DNA of 64,000 bases from Lucifuga dentata (taxonomy: Eukaryota; Chordata; Actinopteri; Ophidiiformes; Bythitidae). Below the pieces are notes generated by a model, which was given only the letters and a program-made list of their open reading frames with translations, was not told the origin of the DNA and did not search any database. Shown here piece after piece: positions 43,437 through 56,499 of this stretch. The first letter of the stretch is position 1. Each line of letters opens with the position of its first letter. The stretch lies in assembly GCA_014773175.1 (NCBI GenBank), contig VXCM01003130.1, forward strand, positions 90,619 through 154,618. Direction: 5' to 3'. A program made the position numbers and the translations under genes.

Positions 43437-44596
43437 TGCGAATGATTCTCAGAGGATAAATGACGGTTTATTCCCACCTTTGACTCTAAACTGAAGAAAC
43501 TGCTTGGATGAGTGGCTAAACTTCTTCAAGAGAGACTCAACAGCAAGTCCAGTTGTCTTGAAGTACAACTTAAATATCCAGTGAGCTGGACAACAAAGAC
43601 CTTTCATAGAACTGTTAGAAAAGTTACATGTCAAGTAACTGAGTAAACTTTGCATCCTCTAAAAGGTCATCAGCCAGCCATAGACAAATAATACAACTTC
43701 AAGGACTTTAAATGGTCAGGTATATTTGATTTGCTGGTTTTTTTTGTTTCACTTTTGAGACATTTTAAGTGCCTGGCATGACAAATCAAACACTTCAACC
43801 CTGTCAAATGTCTTTTTCAGGCAATGCTATTTTCTAACGTCTGTATTTTTCTGCTGTATTAATACTTTAGGTGTTGAGCCACATCATGTGAATTGTGAAT
43901 GTGATTGTAAAGGTTTGACTTCTGCAGGAAGGGAAAGGGATGACAGGAAATTTCTTTGAGCTTTGTGCATATGCTGAATATAAGTATTCTTTTCTGAAAA
44001 CAAAAGAGGGATTTATTTAAAAAAAATAGAAGATAAATATGTTTGTTTTGGTGTTCTGGTGTTAATCTCACCATTCCTTTTTTGGAATAATCTAACTATA
44101 TGTTAGCAAACAAGGAAGCTTCAGTATAAAACAAAACAGTTATTTGTGACACATTCTTTTACTTCTTTAGTTCACCTCTAAAATTAACCAAATATGTAGG
44201 ACATTTGACCTACATATTTGCACCTCATTAAAACTTTGTTTATTGTGTAAAACATGTGCACATGCAAAAGATAATGCAAAAAAGGTAAGCAACCACAACC
44301 ATGTATACAGATGCAGCAGCATTTGTATGTTTTAGTCTGTGTGTGTGTGTGTGTGTGTGTGTGTTAGTTCATTCAAGTTATAGACAGNTTTGTATGTTTT
44401 AGTCTGTGTGTGTGTGTGTGTGTGTGTGTGTTAGTTCATTCAAGTTATAGACAGATTTGGATGCAATTTGAGGGATAGATAGATAATGTCAAAAAGAAAA
44501 ATAGATGAAATTTTAGAGGTGATCCAGGTCATATTTGGAAAGATTTTTTTATTGTGAGGTTAGCAGGGCTCCTTTAAGTGACCGCTAGGTGCAGTT

Positions 44597-44640
<44 letters not shown>

Positions 44641-46865
44641 AGTGAAAGAGAGAGAGAGAGACGTGGCAGTGTGTGAAGTGGGTTGATGTCGATCAGAGCA
44701 CAGCAGCTTAGCATAGCTGCTGTAATATTGACAGTAACAGAATACGCAGTGCAATGGTGAATTTGCTATAAAAAGTAGTGATGGGGCGGGGGGGGAGGTA
44801 ATAACTTCAGCCCTGGAGCACGAAAGACAACTCCCCTATGCTTCCCAAACCGTGGTCTGAAGGGTGAAATAGGAAATTTAACACTAAACAACACTAAAAT
44901 CAATGCTGATGGGCTGATTTCAATTAAATTTAGCATGGTGGGTAATTTTTAAAAACATTTTATTTATTGGGGATTTTGTTGGCCTTGGAGGGATGCACTC
45001 TTGGAGTTCCTTTTTGTTTGAATATGCATTGACACTGATGTGAAAAATGACTCACAGGAGGGTGGAGGATGAGATGTTTGTATGATTAAAGCTCTGGAGA
45101 GTCACAACACACAAGAATTAATTCACAGAAAGACAAAAACAAGCAGCCACATATGAACACACACACATATCCTTTCTAGTTCTAAATTCGGGTGGGCATG
45201 TGAGAGAGGCAGATGACTGGCTGATAACAACTCTAATGGAGGGGAGCAGAGAATGCCAGGCTAAACTCTATTCCCACAGTGGGCCTCCCACTGAAGCCTA
45301 GAACAATGCTGTGTGTGTAAACAGCTCCCAAATTTACATTATTATGCAATCATGACTGGTAATGACTAGTGATCAAACACATTGATGTGTAAATTTGAGC
45401 ATGAATTTCTTTGAAAAGGTGAGTGATGCAACATGGAAAATAATGAGAGTTTAGCAAACCGGAGACATCTGTCCTAGAGTTAATGGATAAAATGTCATAC
45501 TGCTTTTAATTTTTAGCCACAGCTGATGTTTGTCCTGTCAGGTCATCTGTCATGCATGATCCCCAGAGGATGAATCCTAATCACTTTGATGATCCTCTGA
45601 CTTCATGTAGCGCCAGCAGCAGGTGAAAATTTCCACTTTATTTGATGAAAAATACATCAGAACCAATTAACCTCAGTTGTACCTTGAGATTTATGCTTTT
45701 TGGGGGGATATTTTTTGATTTTTTTTTTTTTTTTNTTTTTTTTTTTTTTTATCATTTTCTCATTTCTTGTTTTTTTTCCTTTTTTAATTTTTTTCGTTTC
45801 CTTTTTTTCTTTTTTCCCATTTTTCTCTTCCTTTTTCCCCTTTTCTTCCTTTTTTCTCCTTTTTTTCCTTTTTTATTTTTCCCCTTTTTTCCTCTTTTTC
45901 CTTTTACCCTTTTTTCTTTTTTCTCTTTTTTCTTCTTTTTTCTTTTTTCTTTTTTCCTCTTTGATGTAAAGTCATGCAATACGCATTTGTGCTCTCTAAA
46001 ATTGCAAATTAAGGCCTAATGATGTTTACAGAACAAGTGTGAAGAACTTGATCAATAATTAATCACGATAATTGAATGAAGAATATTCTAGAAATTTTCT
46101 CCATGTTTTTAGACTTTTTGACAATTGTTTTTTTAGAATCAAGAATTTTATTTTAGATTTTAATTATCTGAGATATTTCCATTTGTATTTACATATTAAA
46201 ATATGTATTTTAAGCATAAATATATTAAAAAAAATGCTTTTTAAAGATTTTTCAAAATTTTTGGATGCCACATTCTGACTCTCCAACAGGCATGTCAGAG
46301 GAAGCAGGGGAAAATTAATCAGTTTTTCAATATAACTGGTTCAAATTTTCCATCGTCTAGGAGGTTAGAAAAAACAACCCACTGGTGTTCACTGAGGATG
46401 TTTCTGAAACATGCTCTTTAAAACTCTGCCCCACTCAAACTGCAGTTTTAATCTCTGAAAGACGCAGTTATCCCATTTACTATAACACGATTTTCTCCAG
46501 ACCTCTTGCCTTGAGCTACAGTGAAGCTTTGCAAGATGCACAAAGCTGCGTGCACGCTTGCACACACAAACACACACAACACAAACATACTCACTTAAAT
46601 TCAGCACTGTGTTGATGAGCTGAGGGGGAGTTTTTGCCATCGGGGAGCCTGAAGTAGTTCTCTGGATGCTTTGATGCTGAACAGTGGGGCGGGGGNGTGG
46701 GGTGTGGTAGTAAGCATCCACGTAGCAGCGTGTCATTTGTAAACCTGCACAGAGAAACAGATGCATGAACAAGTATACACAGAAAGCAAGCAGGGATTTA
46801 CTCTTAAACATAAGAGGGGGTTAGAGCATATAATGAATGTGACACAATGCAATATCTCAAGGTAA
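43437..46865. other. Intergenic, no gene seen
   Basis: Contains TG microsatellites (about 44338-44363, duplicated across an n at 44388, and 44599-44637) and the T/C-rich tract at 45715. The interval 45200-45440 looks unique but has no coding signal. Confidence 0.5.
45715..45962. repeat. T/C-rich low-complexity tract
   Basis: About 245 bases of T-runs separated by single or paired C with almost no purine; an n at 45735. Frames here give only Phe/Leu/Ser or Lys/Glu strings and are not genes. Confidence 0.9.
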
Positions 46866-47681
46866 TACCATATATACTCAAGTACAAGCTGAATTTTTAT
46901 TACCAGGGTCAGCCTATACGCGAGAAATTCAAATATGATCCCAGAGAATGAATTTTTCAGGGGTGGAAATACTACCCATTACCACTACCCATGGAAAATA
47001 GTTTAAATCATACCTTAGAATGAGACATTTCCTGACTAAACATCTTATCCAGCAGATTTTGCGGCTGCCAGTAAGCGCTGTTGTGATTGGCCCATTCTTT
47101 TGTATTTGACCAATCAGAGCCGACCTTATAAAAGTGCTGTTTCATATACCAGTATGGTGTTATTTGGTAGTAGTCCCGTTCAGCATCCTGTTTTGTTCTT
47201 TATTAGTAAGAAGCTTGAGATAAGATACAACACATAATGGAAACTACATGACTCAGAAGAGGAAAAGAGCATCGTATGAGGCTGGTTTCAAGACATGTTA
47301 CACAGAGCAGGACTGGNGACTCAGAAGAGGAAAAGAGCATCGTATGAGGCTGGTTTCAAGACATGTTACACAGAGCAGGACTGGAATGAACTGTTTGATG
47401 ATTCAGGAAGAGGAGTCCGGAAAAGTTAATGTCAGATAATGTCAGTTACGGTAATCAGCTGCTTAAATAAATATCGTGTTTACCGGTACGTGGATTATTT
47501 TCAGAAAATCACAGGAATACTATGATAATACAAAACAGGTAATTTGCTAAACAAATAAATTGATGGAACAACATCAGGAGGTCGGCTTATACATGAGTTT
47601 CTTTAAAAAACTAAATTTGCAGGTCAAAATCAGGGGGTCAGCTTATACACAAGATCAGCTTATACTCGAGTATATATGGTA
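46866..47681 (+). mobile_element. TA-flanked pogo-like element, non-autonomous
   Basis: Bounded by TA (46866-46867 and 47680-47681), with inverted ends CCATATATACTC(A/G)AGTA(C/T) then AAGCTGA. Repeats of GTCAGC(C/T)TATAC lie inside both ends. TA target duplication is typical of the Tc1/mariner/pogo group. An internal frame starting at 47248 reads MTQKRKRASYEAGFK, resembling the start of pogo-type transposase N-termini, then runs to a stop after about 40 residues. An n at 47317 separates exact 67-bp copies. Confidence 0.68.
47248..47435 (+). pseudogene. Transposase N-terminal relic in pogo-like element
   Basis: Basic start KRKRASYEAGFK resembles the opening of the pogo/Tigger-family DNA-binding domain. 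No helix-turn-helix core or catalytic DDE/D region follows; the frame ends in a stop. The 68 extra bases around the n at 47317 are an assembly artefact and should be removed before reading the frame. Confidence 0.4.
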
Positions 47682-48047
47682 ATTCTAATTTTCTTATGGC
47701 GAAATTATTAATACTAAGCAGCGCTGCATGTTTTCCTAGGACTTCCCGTTGATGACATTTGAGATTGTACAGCTACGTTAACTGTTTATTTTGAAACGCT
47801 CTCAGCTCTGTTTTCATCCCCTTAAAATGATGAGAATCCTCTCACATTCTTATGCAGTCAACACTTCCTTCTGGTGGCTCAACATCAAAAACCTTCAAAT
47901 GAAGATATTAGAGGTTTTTATTGTGAAACATGACAGGAAGTCTTCAGCTGTAGTCACTGGCAGCTTAAAGGAGCTCAGTTTATGATCAAATTGTCTATAT
48001 TTTGCCACTTTTGTTACATTTTTGATGGTGGATCAAACAAGAAATTA

Positions 48048-48051
<4 letters not shown>

Positions 48052-48088
<37 letters not shown>

Positions 48089-48094
48089 CTCTCT

Positions 48095-48144
<50 letters not shown>
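48052..48144. repeat. (CT)n(CA)n compound microsatellite
   Basis: CT run, short GTGTGTCT interruption, then about 24 CA units. Confidence 0.95.
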
Positions 48145-48148
<4 letters not shown>

Positions 48149-48662
48149 AAGGCCATTATCACTCTTTACTGTTAATATTTTGGTCATCTGACATGAAAAA
48201 TTAGTACTCCAGGAAGTATTAGTGATTGTTGGATATTTTGTTGAATTTATATATATATATCTTGCAGTATTTGTATGATATTTCCATCGTGTTTATGTGG
48301 GATAGTGAGTAATTCCTCTGGGCATGGGGCACTGATGTCACAATGCACCACAGGAGGCGGTGTCTGCTGCAGCTACTCTGACGTCATGATGTGGACCAGT
48401 TTGACTGTACTGTAGTGCGTAACCACATTGATGACAAGTGAAACAGTAAAACAAATATTTTAAAAGGTTAAAAGAACATTTAAAACATTGAAAATTATGT
48501 TCTATTCGATAAAGGTCTGTTTTATTCTAGCATATTATACAGTATTGTATTATATTTAATTCTATTGTATTCTGGTGTGATGCACACAGATAGGTTAAGT
48601 TATATTGTGTTCTGTTCTTTTCTGCTGCTATACACAAAAATAGGTAAAATTCTATTCTTTTG

Positions 48663-49060
48663 CCCCACATTCATAAATGGCAGCACATAATTTCCTGCCT
48701 CACTATTTGCAGATATCATGGCGCAACCATCCCTCATTCATAAACGCCCGTTACCGACCTAAATTATCCTTTGCCNCAGATATCATGGCGCAACCATCCC
48801 TCATTCATAAACGCCCGTTACCGACCTAAATTATCCTTTGCCAAGAAAGAGGCGTTATATGGTATTTTCTTATTTACATGTCACATAGCAATTCATAAAA
48901 CAACCGACACGCAAAAATTAAGATCCCTTTCATTCCGGTAGTAAATTATGTTATGAAATCTGGGCGACATTTAAAATTTTATTTGCCTCACGTGTTAGTG
49001 ATCAATAAATTTGATAGATAAACTCACTCAGCTGATTAGCATAGATTCAATTTCACGCCC
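48663..49060 (+). repeat. Third dispersed repeat, copy 3
   Basis: Matches copy 1 through ATTCATAAAACA, TTTGCCTCACGTGTTAG and CAATAAATTTGATAGATAAA, with about 230 bp more on the left. An n at 48776 separates exact 66-bp copies (48710-48775 and 48777-48842). A (C)n run with an n follows at 49060-49080. Confidence 0.5.
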
Positions 49061-49180
49061 CCCCCCCCCCCCCNCCCCCCACACACACACACAAACAAGC
49101 ACACACGCACACACACCAGTGACAAGACAGACTATGATGTCTGCCTGAGATCTGCCTACAGATCACTCAGGCATTCAGTC

Positions 49181-50811
49181 ATGATCAACACAAGCGAAGA
49201 GACTTTAACTATGGATTCCCAACAGAATGAGACTGCAGCTGAAGAACAGCCACAATACTCAACATTTCAAAAGGCGTGGGCTGTTTTTGAAGGTGCAGGC
49301 CTTCAGAAAAACCCACCTAAAAAAGCACTTTTCAAGAAAAACCACCAGGAGACGAGGAGACAAAATGAAGCCAGAGAAAAAGGTCAGGACCTCAGCCACA
49401 ATCTCCACAAGGAAAAACGTTTTGACAGACATGAAGCCATGTCCATGCCAAGCCATGACCAGAACGCAACTGTCCAATCCAGCGTGACTGATAAGTTCAG
49501 TTCATTCATGGAAGATACAGATGCTGTCAAAAAAGATCCATCTGAGTTCAACCAGATGAAAGCGAAGATGATGAGTCTGCAAATAGATGCCCTGAAAAAA
49601 GAAATTTTCTCTGAATTTCATTCAAAAATGCAAGTGCAGAAACAGCTCATGATCCAGGAAACTGATGCTGTGAAACAAGAAATTGGTAAGCTCAAACAAA
49701 TTTGAAAGGCTTTAGGTGACAAATTTGGAGTAATTATGGCTGAGAAAGAGAATCTGAGCCTGCAAAATGGAAAATCTGAAGTGGAAAAATCAAGATCTTA
49801 AACAAAATTATGAGGGCTTGGAGGAGAAATTTAAAGTACTGATGGCCGAGAAAGAGAAAATGAGCCAGCTGATTGTTGATTGAAGCAACAAAATCACAAC
49901 GCCTTTGATGAGAAAGTGGGTATGGCGGAGAAAGAGCATATGAGCCAGCAGATTATTGATCTGAAGCAAGAAAATCACAGCCTCAAACAAAGTTACAAGG
50001 CCATGCTAGACAAATTTAAAGTGTTTATAGTCCAACAGAAAGAGGATATGAAACAGCTGATTGATGATCTGCAGGAAAAACACAGAAAAGCCGTTGACGA
50101 GAAAGTTAAAGTGGTTATGGCGGAGAATGAGATCTGAGGCTGCAGAATGATGCTCTAACAAGAAAAATTCATGAGGTCCAACAAAATACCAAGGCTGTGG
50201 ACGACAACTTCCAAGTCATGAACAAGCAGGATCAGATGGATGTTCTGAATCAAAAACTTCATGAGATCTGTCTAAAGAATGCAAAACTGCAGCGCGTTGT
50301 GACTAACAGGTTCAATTTATTGATGGGAACAGAAGATGCAATGATTCAGCACAAAGATCATCGAGATCATAACTTGGGAAATGAAACAGAGGTCATGAAC
50401 CAGCAAACTGATTTTCAGAAACAAGAAATTCACGAACACAAAGAAAATCACAAGGCCTTTAATGACAAATTTGAAATAATTATGGCTGAGAAAGAAGTTC
50501 TGAGCCTGCAAAATGAAGATCTGAAGCAGAAAAATCAAGACCTCAAACAAGATTATGAGGAGAAATTTAAAGTACTTATGGAGAAAAAAGAGCAGATGAA
50601 CCAGCAAATTATTGATCTGGAGCAAGAAATTCGCAGCTGCAAAAAAATCTGGAAGTTGTTAGTCAGTAATGAAGACATCAAATTTTGCCGAAATGATCTG
50701 GAAGCCAGGCCTACAACACCCATGGAGAACATTGACACTTCAGCGCTGGTGGAGACAGTGGTTCCATTAGAAGCCAGATCACAAGGATCTTTTTTGAAAA
50801 AAGATTGTTAA
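49181..50811 (+). pseudogene. Broken single-exon coiled-coil repeat gene, unrecognised
   Basis: The first open stretch (49181-49702) starts with two candidate ATGs; the second, at 49211, has A at -3 and G at +4. It continues through a Lys-rich head and a coiled coil to a TGA at 49703-49705. Beyond that, reading continues as about nine repeats of 31-34 residues of the form (D/E)KF(K)V(L/I)MAEKE..(S/N)QQIIDLKQ.N, to a natural end at TAA 50809-50811. AATAAA follows at 50878-50883. Compared with sister repeats there is one extra base near 49769, one missing base near 49882 and one missing base near 50132. No intron signals and no 3' poly-A tract were seen. I do not recognise the family. Sequencing error in tandem repeats could explain some breaks. 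Confidence 0.55.
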
Positions 50812-51237
50812 AGGTCCCTTTAACGACCTTTTGGTGACAGTTTTTCTCTGGGTACTCCAGTTTTATCCTAAAAAACAAATAAAAACATATAAATTATATT
50901 TGCATTGACTGTGTTTTATATCATTTTGTGCTTGTGTTGAAAACACTGTGTGTCAGAGATAAAAGGTGTTAGCCATCGTGCGTCTGGTGAATCAGAGCGA
51001 GACAAACAGCCGTCAGTGCTACAATGAATGCTGCTGCTTTATAAACTTAGTTGTCTCACTGGGGATTTTGACAAAGCAGCATTGTTGTTAAAATTCTATT
51101 ATCAGACTCGTCTCATGGCAGACAACAGTGCAGGAAAAGCACAAGTGTAATCAACATGTACAAACATTATATGAGCACATGAGCACATACAATTATACAC
51201 AGATACTATTATTAGTCTGATTAGATATTATTCTGAT

Positions 51238-53960
51238 TATTTATTTATTTATTTATTTATTTTATTTAGAAAGGGACCATGCACAAAAGCATTAATCTCA
51301 AACTGAGAAGAGATGCTTTGTACCAGATTTAGCTAACAGCTAATTTCCATCTGCAGTCCCTGGGCAGGTAAACAAAACAAAACTACCATTATACACAGAC
51401 ACATAACATCAGGCATCATTACACACAATTACTTTACACAACCACAAATTTCAAAACAGAATAAAATGTCATTCATAGTCAAAGATAAAATTAATGTTGA
51501 CATGCCTGGTTGCTAGGAATCAATTTTTTTGCACCACGTGAGAAAGAATAAAATTCTGTGCAAGTTTTCAACTCAGCTGGAAGCATATTCCATTGTTTAA
51601 TGGCCTTAAATGAAAAAGCAGATTGTGCAAAAGCAGTACGTCGTATCGGGAAGCTTAGATCAGACCTTAGAGCAGACCGGGATGTTCTGCTCATTTGCTC
51701 AGAGTGGAGCTGCAAAAAGCTCTTCAATGGTGGAGGAGCAGCATTATGAATTATCTTAAATGCCTGTTGAATATCAGAATACAAGATGGAATTTTCAAAA
51801 CTCAACAGATTGTATTTAGAGAGTATTTTGCAGTGATGATAATCCTGTGATTTTTTTTTTAATCTAACACCTTTAAAGCTCGTTTATATGGAATCTCACT
51901 TCGTTTTAGAGTATTCTTATTAGCCTGGTACCAACAGGATGTACAGTAGTTAAAATGTGAAAATATCATTGCATGCAAAAATGTTTTTGATGCTTCTGTT
52001 GTTAATGAATTTCTTATATGTTTAAAGTTAGCAATATTATACTTCAATGTTTTACTCATCTTTTTAATATGTCTCTTAAAACTCAGAGTAGGATCCAAGA
52101 TAATGCCTAGATATTTTACCTCATTAACATTTTTAATTATTTCTCCATTAACACTGAGTTGTGGATACACAGTTTGTTTTTGTTTGTTAGCAAAGTACAT
52201 TGTCACTGTTTTGCCAGTATTCAAGGTGAGACATGAATCACTAAAAGCCACTTAGCAACTTCATGAAGCGTAGATGAAAGCTTAGCAGCCACTTGTTCAG
52301 CATCTCTCCCATGAGTGTATATAAGTGTCATCAGCGTACATCTGGATTTCCACATTATCACACACAGATGAGAGGTTGTTGATGTAAGTACTGAACAACA
52401 GAGGCCCCAAAACTGAGCCTTGTGGCAGTCCCATTGTGCATGATTTTGTTGATGATAATTCACTGTTTATATGGACACACTGGGAGCGGTCAGACAGATA
52501 AGACTTAATCCAATCCAATGAACTGGTGGAAACTTTGATTTTGGACAGTTTGGATAGAAGTATTGGATGACTGACTGTATCAAATGCTTTATGCAAACCA
52601 AGAAAAACAGCTCCTACTACCCCCCCCCCANCCCCCCCCCCATCTAATTTTGTCTTAAGAACTTCTAGGAAGTAGGAACTTGCTGTCTCCGTAAAATGAT
52701 TATTCCTAAATCCAAACTGCATAGGATGGATGGAGTAAGTCTTCCTTATTGAAATGTGACACCAGTTTACCCTTTCTACCGCTTTTGAAACAAAAGGCAG
52801 TATACTGATAGGCCTGTAGTTACTTACTTCCTGTTTGTTACCAGATTTACATACTGGAGTTACAATTGCAGTTTTAAGAGCTATTGGAAATATGTTGTTT
52901 GTCAGTGATTGATTTGTAATATAAGTAATAGGAGTAACTAGGTCATTTTTATGTTTTTTAAGGAAGACTGTATCAAGTCCCCAGTAATCCTTTGCTTTTG
53001 AATTTGATAGAGATGAAATAATTTTATTCACCTTCACCTCTTTAGTACAATTAAGTTTCAGCACTTGCTGGTCATTATTTATAACGATTAGAGAATGAAT
53101 TCATTAAAATTACAACCCAATTCTAAGACAGAATCAATAAAATAATTGTTAAAATTATTTTCCACAGCTAAGCTGTCCTGTTGCAAAGATCCATTCAACA
53201 TAAGTTCTATAGTTTCACTGTTGTGGTGTTCTTTTCCAGCTAGTTTATCAATACTTCTCCATAACTTTTTGGGATTTCCTTTTGCTTGTCNGGTGTTCTT
53301 TTCCAGCTAGTTTATCAATACTTCTCCATAACTTTTTGGGATTTCCTTTTGCTTGTCAAATTATGTCCAAGTAAAAGTTTGCCTTGGCCTTCCTTAATTG
53401 CGTTATGACTTTGTTTCTAAGGCTTTTATAGTATATTAAATGATCGATATCTAAACCTGATTTTAGAGATTTTTATTTTTTAGAGCTACGTCCCTCTTCT
53501 TCAGTAATTGCCATAGGGTATTGTTAAACCATGGCAACACTTGTCTCATGCCTCTGGGGCACTGTTACTGTATATTTGGCTATGATTTCTTTTAACGCAA
53601 ACTTTAAATCATCACAAGCCCGATTGCAGGTTTGACCATAAGTTACATCAATCCAATCAGTTTGCCTTATTTCATTTTCACATATGCCTAACTCCCTCTT
53701 TGGAATATATGAAAAATATTTTTTCCTTTCTGTTAGATTTGGATTTTTATAACACATTTTGGACAATTTTCTTGCTACTAATGTAAGATTGTGATCCAAT
53801 ATACCAGTAATTAAACTGTATGTTTTTAAAATACAATCCATTTTATTAGTAAAAATTAAATCCAGCAAGGTCTGCGAAGATCTTATACTTTAATTCTTGT
53901 TGGACTTCAGATATTAGTCTGGGTGTTGAGCTGCTATTTTTCTTGATAGAAAGCGATAGT
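51238..53960 (-). pseudogene. Degenerate non-LTR retrotransposon (LINE), Jockey/CR1/L2/Rex1-like
   Basis: On the - strand, the end of an endonuclease domain (LISE..PTRIK, then TLLDLIFTNK at about 53830-53960) is followed by reverse transcriptase. RT blocks: NYRPISILPF, MQFGFRNNHFTETAS, LHKAFDTVSH, GLPQGSVLGPLLF and MYADDT (52297-53064). The C-terminal region ends KIIHNAAPPPLKSFLQL and TAFAQSAFSFKAIKQWN (51491-51805). The 3' end has a (TAAA)n-type tail at 51238-51270. Several frameshifts separate the pieces, and the upstream endonuclease half is missing or unreadable, so it is 5' truncated and dead. The YADD box is intact. Gaps at 52631 and 53291 are assembly artefacts. Confidence 0.85.
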
Positions 53961-54507
53961 GACAGTCCTTTAGAAAGCTTCAAAACAAATATGATGACAC
54001 CTCCATGATGGATGAGAGAGTGAAAATGCAAAGGGGTTAAAGAAGAATACTCACCCAGCACAAAGACATCCTTTCAAGTCAGAAGAAAGAGGTAGAAAAA
54101 AAACAGGACTGACAGAGAATTAAGAAGATGGAATGACGATAGAAGACAGGAACAGCAGAGCAGAATGCGGTATAACATGTATTCTTACTTAGTCAGATCC
54201 TCAAGGTCAAAGCAGTCTCGCTACAGATGACAGATATTATGCTAAATATGGACCGCTATAATGGAAACCTGCTGTGATGAAACGTTCATATCCTGCTCAC
54301 CCCCNCGCCTCCACCCCTCTTCAAACAAGCACACACAATGTGGCAGGCTTCAACTCCAGCTGCACATGTAGAGATAATTATAGATAAAAGAAAGAAAATG
54401 CTGACGGTGCCTGTCATAAGCACATGTGAACAGAGACGCCTGTATTTTTATATTTCTCGCATCGCAAAGTTGAAAGTCAATGACGGTCCTCAAATACAGC
54501 AATAAAC

Positions 54508-55098
54508 TTAAAGGACAATACCAGAGATTTTTGCATGTTTGAGTAAAATACTGTACATACAGCCTGCACACACTGACAACAATTTCCCAAAATGTACTGG
54601 TTTCACTGTAAATATTAGAATTGTTTTTCCTACTTTCCAGACTGCCATTGGTGTCAGTTCATTCACACTATTAAAACCGATTTGAGATACATAATCCATC
54701 ACAGTGAGCATGACGTCAAATACATTTTTTTTTTTTTTTNATTTTTTTTTTTTTTTAAATCAAAGTGACTTTATTAACTGGTCTACCTCAGAGCTGCATG
54801 GAAGTCAATGTATGTCTCTGCCAGGGAAAATAGTCCCAGGAGAAGATGGAGAAATGAAAAATAACTGTCCCTTCTAAATTCAGACATACAGTATGTGCTA
54901 CAGTATGTAGTGAAACATCAAATTTTACGATGGGTGCAACTGAACATTTGACTTTGTAAGATAGGGGACTAAAAACTTAAAAAATAACAGGAAAACTAAA
55001 GTATGGTTTTATGTTTTGGAAATTGTCAGTAACATAACATGCATGCGGGTAATATTTACTGGGCTTAAACATGCAAAATCACTGGTATGGTCCTTTAA
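54508..55098 (-). mobile_element. TTAA-flanked MITE, copy G
   Basis: TTAA at 54508-54511 and 55095-55098, with inverted ends AGGACAATACC / GGTATGGTCCT. Interior interrupted by a T-rich run with an n at 54740. Confidence 0.82.
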
Positions 55099-55372
55099 AT
55101 CACATAGCAGCTGACTGTAGAATAAACTGTATACACTGGAGCAAACGCTGACACAATGTCAGTTCTAACTGTAAGAGAATAAAGAAAATGCAGTTAAAAG
55201 CAACAAAACAGTGAGAGATGAGGCGTGAGAGGAGGGGAAAGGGGGATGAGGGGAGAGAGAGGGAAGGAGATGCAGGCGCAAGCACATTTTATTCCATCTG
55301 GACCAGAGTTTGGTGTTAGACAGCACTGTTAAAGACAGAGAGAAAATATGTGAGCAGGTGAGACAGACAGAC

Positions 55373-55408
55373 AGAGAGAGAGAGAGAGAGAGGGAGGGAA
55401 AGAGAGAN

Positions 55409-55441
<33 letters not shown>

Positions 55442-55603
55442 ACAGAGGGAAAAAAGGAAAAGAGCGGTGAACAGAAATAGCAGTGACCCATTATCATCAC
55501 CTCTACCTGCCTGTTTGACTGTCGCACCTCTAATTACTGCTGACACACTGCTTCAAATAGACTGCCACATCATGCAATAAGGGGTGTGTGTGTGTGTGTG
55601 TNG

Positions 55604-55656
<53 letters not shown>
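55373..55656. repeat. Two (GA)n tracts with gaps
   Basis: GA runs at 55373-55438 (n at 55408) and 55609-55651, the second after a (TG)n run with an n at 55602. Confidence 0.9.
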
Positions 55657-55766
55657 AAGAGAATGTATGTGAAGGTATATTTGTGTACATTATATTTTGT
55701 TTCAAGGAGGTTTTTTTGTCTGTCTCTTTTCCTGTCTGGTACTTAGAGGGAAAACTCAAAAACCAC

Positions 55767-56190
55767 TTAAAGGAACATACCGGTGACTTCACATGTTTGA
55801 GCCCAGTACCCACTTACACATTATATTACTGTCAACCATTTTTCAAAATATAAAACCGTTTTCTGGTATTGATGTTATTTAGCCAAATCCCCTAATCTTT
55901 AAAAAGTCAAATGTTCAGGTGATACAACCACCTTAATATTCAATGTTTCATCTGATAACATTTCTGCACGATTGTTGAAGGGATGGTCGTTTTAATTTTT
56001 TGTAAAATTCATCTTCTCCTGGGACTATATTCCCTGGAGGAAACATACATTTTCTTCTGTGTAGCTCCATGTTGATTTTTTTTAAAAAAATGCTTAGTAG
56101 ACATAATATTCGCTGTGATGGATTATCTAAGTCTCTATAAGTAGATTTTAATAGCATTCTCGAATGAACTGAAACCAACAGCAGTTCAGT
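55767..56190 (+). mobile_element. TTAA-flanked MITE, copy H (3' truncated)
   Basis: Left TTAA at 55767-55770 followed by AGGAACATACCGG. Sequence follows copies A and E through GATGGATTATCTAAGTCTC and the GAATGAACTGAAACCAA block, then stops. The right inverted end is missing. Confidence 0.75.
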
Positions 56191-56499
56191 AACTGGTTGC
56201 CAAATCTTTCTAGATGTGGACTATCTGATATAAACTTCTAAACTGTTGCAACCAAATTTAGATGACACATTTCTATAAACCCTTAGTGATCCTCCAGCAT
56301 TGCATGACATCTATCCAATAGGTGGCACTACAGAAAAATTAGCCCAAAAAAATCCAATTAAGATAACGTGCACATATCAGCTCTGGGTGATCATGCAAAA
56401 TATAATGACATCTGGCCAATGGCAAATTTAATCCATCTTTTAACAAAGCCCTAATATTCAGGATCTAAATTTACTACCCAATAATTCTGTCTACCATCA

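Noticed and set aside
45642..46019. Phe/Leu-rich and Lys/Glu-rich frames
   Set aside because: They are translations of a T/C-rich low-complexity tract.
49259..49477. - strand frame opposite the coiled-coil gene
   Set aside because: Shadow of the + strand repeat frame; hydrophobic composition is what antisense Lys/Glu codons give.
51238..53960. Reverse transcriptase as evidence of an endogenous retrovirus
   Set aside because: The domain order (endonuclease then RT), YADD box and (TAAA)n tail fit a LINE; no LTRs, gag, protease or integrase are seen.
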